Shown here: positions 59,761 to 64,000 of the stretch, piece by piece | How positions within the stretch are numbered: the stretch's first letter is position 1 | Layout: each line of letters begins with the position of its first letter | Assembly (NCBI RefSeq): GCF_023065955.2 | Contig: NW_026623100.1 | Coordinates: 68,452,727 to 68,516,726 of the forward strand | Reading direction: 5' to 3' | DNA from: Ursus arctos | Taxonomy: Eukaryota > Chordata > Mammalia > Carnivora > Ursidae | DNA: 64,000 nt | Made by a program: the position numbers and the translations under genes | The notes under the pieces: generated by a model | What the model saw: only the letters and a program-made list of their open reading frames with translations | Told to the model about the DNA's origin: nothing | Database searches by the model: none

Positions 59761-60240
59761 TAAAGGGGAAGACAAAACATGTCTTTATCTGTTCAGGTAT
59801 CAGTTTTGTAGTCGATGTGTTTGATTCCTTCTTTGGGAAACTAGGATCCCAAATTAATTAAATTTGGACCAGATATAGCTTAACTTTAAATTGTCCTTTA
59901 TATCAAGGGAAACTGCCTTGGCAATCAGGTGCTTCAAACGAGCGCCTGTAAATACCCATTATTGTACATCCTAATACACCCGGACGTAGAGTGGAACCTG
60001 CGGCTCATGGTCTATCTGATTTACTAATTGGGAGCAGCAAGTGCACCTAGTGTTTTGAACCTGAATTAATTAACCAAAACTGATTAAATTGTCTTTGAGC
60101 TATTCAAGGGAGTGACACCAAAGGCGGAATTGAATGAGGAAAGGACTATTTAATCACAAAGGTCAGCTTTTTTATGTAGCAGATCATTAAAGAGTCTTCA
60201 AAGGTGGAAAGAAACTAACAAAACAGCCTAAGCTTCCCCC
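59761..60240. other. Best candidate conserved regulatory element
   Basis: A 480-bp block with no transposon text. Five CpGs cluster between 59939 and 60002 and another lies at 60125-60126, which is unusual in this CpG-poor window. Homeodomain-type aattaattaa (60064-60073), tgattaaatt (60081-60090) and a TCF/LEF-like ctttgag (60093-60099) sit close together. No coding frame. Enhancer activity is inferred, not shown. Confidence 0.4.
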
Positions 60241-61030
60241 ACAAATATGTAGCCTGCTTTTCCTTCAACCAGCTTTCCTTCCTGTGATAAGGGCTTCTCC
60301 CAGGACACATGCCTTTGTCTAAAGAATTCCAGTTTTACCTACCAAATTCGTGCATTCAACAGGGTTTTTTGTTCTGTGCCTGAAACTACCTCTTGAGCTT
60401 TATTCCCTCATTAAGCCTGAAGCCACCGCCAACTAAAGGCCTTCCTGACATTCTGTACTACTGCTCTTGTCTCCTCTCTGGCCGTATTGCCTCTGCTTCC
60501 TCCTCCTTCCAGCTCAACATGAAGAGTAAGTCAAAGGAACACAAGGAAGTATTTTTACTTCATTATTGCCTTGCTCAAGAAAATTCCATAGTTCTCTCAT
60601 TGCCTGGTGAACACAATTATAACCTCCTTCTCCAGCTTCCAGGGCTTGCTGGAAGCTGGATTCAGAGACAAAACGTATCATACTGACGTGGGACATGCTT
60701 GCTTTGCTCAGATGAGACCAGGCCCTTCCTGTCCCTCTGACACTTTTGATTTCTTATCTGTTTCTCCATACCCTCCCCCACCCCCACTCCCTGCAAGTAA
60801 CACACACACACAGAATGTTACACTCCGACCTTTGTCTGCAGGAAACAACTGATGCTTTGGAGAGATAAAGAAGGAGGGACAAGGGAAGGAAGATGAATCA
60901 TTCCTTCTTTCCTTAGGGGTTTGCTTCTTTTTCATTCTAAACCATCGTATTGTCTTTCTCATAAATACCTGAATGAGGGGGTTAGGTCTCCACACAAATG
61001 TATTTGGGAAATTGAGTTTAAAATTGTGTT
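60241..61030. other. Unassigned non-coding DNA
   Basis: No recognised repeat beyond a short CA run near 60803. Overlapping frames around 60393-60852 on both strands lack domain features. Confidence 0.4.
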
Positions 61031-61063
61031 TTCTTTTCTTTTTCTTTCTTTTTTTTTTTTTTA
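61031..61063. repeat. T-rich (CTTT)n/poly-T tract
   Basis: ttttctttctttt units grading into about 14 T. On the other strand it creates a lysine-rich run in a spurious open frame. Confidence 0.92.
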
Positions 61064-61679
61064 GAATCCACTTGAGAAATAGCCCTTTAAAGAATATCTC
61101 TGGATGTTTTATAAAACTTCGATAGAAAAGATCTATTATGTTCTTCAATAGCATTCATATGTTTTAAAAACCTGACCTAAGTGTATCCCTTCATTTGTTT
61201 ATAAGTCTCTTTTAATGACCCTTTATCTTGTTGTTTAACATATTTCTCTTTTGATCCAACGGCTAGAAAGTTTAGCTCAAATTTTATTCTCATTTTCAGT
61301 AGCTTCTATCCCACAGTTTTTAAAACAATTACCTCCCAAATCAACCCCATTTCTTTCCTTCCCTAGCTCTTATTATTATGACCTAGTTTAAACATTTTGC
61401 ATTGTGTTTGTACCCCTGTAATCCGTCCCAGGTTGTTTCCTGTAGTCTCTGAAAGGGATCCAGATGATAAATAAAGCCACACACTGGTGTTTGCTTTCTT
61501 CTTGATTGCAGATCATTGTTGTCTTGGTGACTTCTCTTGAAAAACCCAGTGTGGGCTCCCTGAAAAACAATGAAAATAATGGAGGCTTCTTTAAGTAAAA
61601 GGTGCTCTGGTTCACAAGGCCTCCCACCTCCCCAGGACTTTGCCTTCTTTGGTTACCCCCATTCTCCCCTGTGGCCCCA
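61064..61679. other. Unassigned non-coding DNA
   Basis: About 600 bases with no recognised repeat or gene. Confidence 0.4.
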
Positions 61680-63290
61680 GCCTTTCTCCCTTTCCTGGAT
61701 CTTTTCCCTCAGCGTGCAAACGTGCAGTCACCCCCCCACCCCCCACTCCCCCGTGACAATACTGCCAGTCTGGCCACTACCCAGTAGCTCCTGATTCCCT
61801 TCCATGGCCTTGGAGGCTATTATTGCATGTTCCGGGTCCTCTTCTTCATTCCCAGCACTATTACCTCTCCCTAATATGGCTTCCACCACATCTCCACAGA
61901 ATGGTTCTTGCGTGGTAACTAGTGATTTCTACACGAGAAGAATTCTTCCCTATCTTCACTTTACTCAACTTCTCATTGTTTATCTGCTCTTGAAATATTC
62001 GCCGCTCCTAGTTCTTCTGACAAAAATTTCCTGTGGGTTTCTTACCACCTCACTGGACACTCCTCTGGGCCTCTTTTGCTGGCTCTTCTTCCTCTGTCTT
62101 CAAATGTTGGGTTTTTTGTGTTTCTGTCCTGGACCCTCTTATCTTCACTCTCTGCACCCTCTTCTTAAATCATTTAAAGAATTGTCGTGTATGTATTTAG
62201 CATGGATACTGATGAATTTCAAATGTACATCTCCTCCTCAGATCGCAAGTCTGAACTTCCGGCATATATATTTAACTGTCTTCTTTTAAATCTCTCTCTC
62301 CGAGTTGTCTCATAAATATCTCAGAGTTAACATGCCCACAATAAAACAATTGATTATTGAACATCTCGATGGCAATCTCCTTTATCATTTCCATAAACAG
62401 TAACTTGTCACTTATAACCAGATACTCAAGCCGTACCACTCTAAGTCTGGCTTGATCTCTTCTTTTTCCTCATCACCCATATTTATTCCATCAATAAGTC
62501 CTATTAATTACTTTTAAAATATGTCTTGACTCTATTCACAACTCTGTATTTTCACTGTCAATTTGTCTAACATTATTAAACCCAAGATGTATGATTTATG
62601 TTTTTTCTTCTCTGCACTCACCTGTACTCTACACCATCCCTTGGCTGGAATAGAGTCAGTTTCTTGTTTATTGCTTCAACTAGTGCCCTCCCTTGCCATC
62701 CACTGTTTCTGATAGAAACTGTGCATACCATTCTATGTCTGAAATTCTGTGGTGGCTCCCCGTAGCACCTAAGAGAAAACAAAATGCTTTTCCATACCAC
62801 ACAAGACTATTATCTGACCCCTCCCTCTGCTCCAACCTCATTTAGTACCCATCCTCCTCTCTCTACTGAGGGCCAGGAAGTCATTCATTAAGTATCTAAA
62901 ATATATCACAACCGGTCTTATATATTCAAAGTTTTTGCTAATGCAAAGGTTATTTTTATCTGCTTATGGTTTCCTTCTCTGTACTTTCCAGATTGGAAAC
63001 CTTTCTTGCCCTTTAGAAGTAATCTTAAATATCACTTCATCCAAGAGGCCTTCCATGACTACCTTACAGAAAATGAATTCTTTTCAGTACCAGCCTCTCA
63101 GACTCATTTTTTTCTGTTGTCTATGCTACTTTTTACAATGCGTATTATTTTTGTTTGTTTATTTACATTTTATCTGTCTCCCTAAATTGAATGTAAGCTC
63201 CAAGAGCTTAGAAATAGTGGCTAGCTTATGCTTCTATGTTTGCCTGGCAATTCTCCCTTAGTATCAGGGAATGAATGGATGAATGGATGG
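61680..63290 (+). mobile_element. L2 LINE relic with recognisable RT segments
   Basis: The longest L2 copy here, about 1.6 kb in sense orientation. At 62069-62095 the translated text ASFAGSSSS matches the L2 RT segment usually read as SFAGSSSS, just before the catalytic part. The YADD region itself (about 62190-62230) is destroyed by stops. It continues through 'tgtctcataaatatctcag' and 'catcacccatatttattcc' to a degraded 3' end: 'catccaagaggccttccat', 'aattgaatgtaagctccaa' and an aatgaatggatgaatgg tail. A 161-codon frame at 61804-62289 lies in the wrong reading frame for RT. Confidence 0.82.
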
Positions 63291-63639
63291 AGTGGGTAAA
63301 TTAATTACAAGACAAGGTTTCCTCCTCATCACATTGCTACTCCAACTTGTACTTCCCATTGTCCCAAAGGAAATCATGGTTAAGACTTTGCTATGTGTCC
63401 TTTCACATTTCTACTTGAGTCATTATTTTCAGAGTCGTGTCTTTATGGAATGTTGTATTCTTCCTCTCCAGTAATCCACGTCCTCTTCATTATTCAATAA
63501 TTACTTCAATTTCTAACTCTCCTTGGAGACTTCTTGATTCATTCTCTCCAATGTGTATTCTTCTTGTTTTGAATTTCTATCTCCTGATTAAAGTATCACA
63601 TACTGGCTCACTGAACAAATAACCCCCAGCTCCTGATCA
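63291..63639. other. Unassigned gap
   Basis: About 350 bases with no recognised feature. Confidence 0.4.
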
Positions 63640-63744
63640 CCTACGCACCCAAGCCTTGTGTTAGCAATTTGATTATATTATTTCATATAGTTTTCTCAAA
63701 ATTCCTCAGATATATTTCCCATTTTATAGATGCAAACATTGAGA
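63640..63744 (+). mobile_element. Possible MIR fragment
   Basis: Weak MIR-core text: 'tttcccattttatagatgc' followed by 'aaacattgagactgagc'. Confidence 0.4.
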
Positions 63745-64000
63745 CTGAGCATCATAACCCCAAGCTGGAAACAACCCAAATGTCTGTCTGTCAATATGTT
63801 AACGGATAAACAAAATGTGTTATGTTCATATAATGGAATGCTACTCAACAATGAAAAGGAAAGAAATGGTGATGCACACAGTAATATTGATGAATTTCAA
63901 AAATCAGTATGCTGACTGAAAGAAGACTGGTGCCAAAAAATACATAAGAGTGTACTTATTAAAAATTCTAGAAAATATAAATTGATCTATAGGTATTGAA
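63745..64000 (+). mobile_element. L1 3' fragment running off the window
   Basis: Sense L1 late-ORF2/3' text: 'aaccccaagctggaaacaa', 'cccaaatgtctgtctgtca', 'ggataaacaaaatgtgtt', 'atataatggaatgctactc', 'tgatgaatttcaaaaatca' and 'ctgactgaaagaagactgg'. The 3' end lies beyond the last base. Confidence 0.82.

Noticed and set aside
61031..61080. Pyrimidine tract followed by AG, resembling a strong splice acceptor
   Set aside because: The sequence after the AG has no sustained open frame, matching donor or exon-like composition. The tract is a simple repeat.
60708..61154. 148-codon minus-strand frame with a lysine-rich stretch and a glycine run
   Set aside because: The lysines are the complement of the T-rich tract at 61031-61063 and the glycines the complement of a C-rich run. 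A composition artefact.
61804..62289. 161-codon plus-strand open frame, the longest in the window
   Set aside because: It lies inside an L2 relic in a frame different from the RT frame, and the hydrophobic composition comes from C/T-rich DNA. Not a gene.
1..64000. CRISPR arrays, operons, phage or plasmid modules
   Set aside because: The window is clearly mammalian nuclear DNA. The regularly repeated sequences are microsatellites and interspersed SINEs, not spaced direct repeats.

Overview
This window looks like mammalian, non-coding nuclear DNA, most likely from an arctoid carnivore (bear, giant panda or a relative). The main evidence is at least thirteen copies of the carnivore-specific tRNA-Lys-derived SINE (SINEC/Can-SINE), most with target-site duplications. 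Four copies belong to a subfamily with the head motif gacagccagcgagag, which I associate with ursids and related arctoids rather than dogs. A fragment at about 5.7-5.93 kb also resembles the 3' end of carnivore L1. DNA is AT-rich overall, CpG is scarce, and no open frame exceeds about 160 codons. I found no convincing protein-coding exon, RNA gene, CpG island or promoter. It is best read as a gene desert or the inside of a very large intron.

Layout. 0-5.7 kb: AT-rich DNA, two old MaLR-type LTRs in the same orientation, a MIR and a GC-richer unassigned stretch. 5.7-10.2 kb: carnivore L1 tail, a (TG)n repeat, then a long antisense L1 relic (3' UTR, reverse transcriptase, endonuclease, 5' region) carrying two SINEs. 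10.2-13 kb: tetranucleotide repeat, antisense MaLR LTR, L2 tail, a repeat-free block and a MER5A-like DNA transposon. 13-19 kb: mostly unassigned, with (AT)n and (CA)n tracts and a SINE. 19.2-25.4 kb: L2 and L1 relics, four MIRs, two SINEs. 25-32 kb: mainly unique DNA with dinucleotide repeats, MIR/L2 relics and a SINE. 32.2-33.2 kb: L2 split by a young SINE. 34-48 kb: unique DNA with scattered MIR, L2, MLT1 and SINE copies. 48.5-51.35 kb: sense L1 with three nested SINEs, an internal deletion and an AT-rich palindromic expansion. 51-61 kb: mostly unique DNA, including the best candidates for conserved regulatory elements (54.2-54.5, 58.4-59.4 and 59.76-60.24 kb) and an MLT2-type LTR. 61.7-63.3 kb: L2 relic with recognisable RT segments. 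The window ends inside another L1 fragment.

There is no gene system to describe. The possible functional content is a handful of non-repetitive, homeodomain-motif-rich blocks that could be distal enhancers. That is inference from composition and motifs and needs cross-species alignment. Repeat family names come from memory of the consensus sequences, not from a database run, so family-level calls (SINEC, L1, L2, MIR, MaLR/ERVL LTR) are firmer than subfamily calls. I saw no previously undescribed system here.
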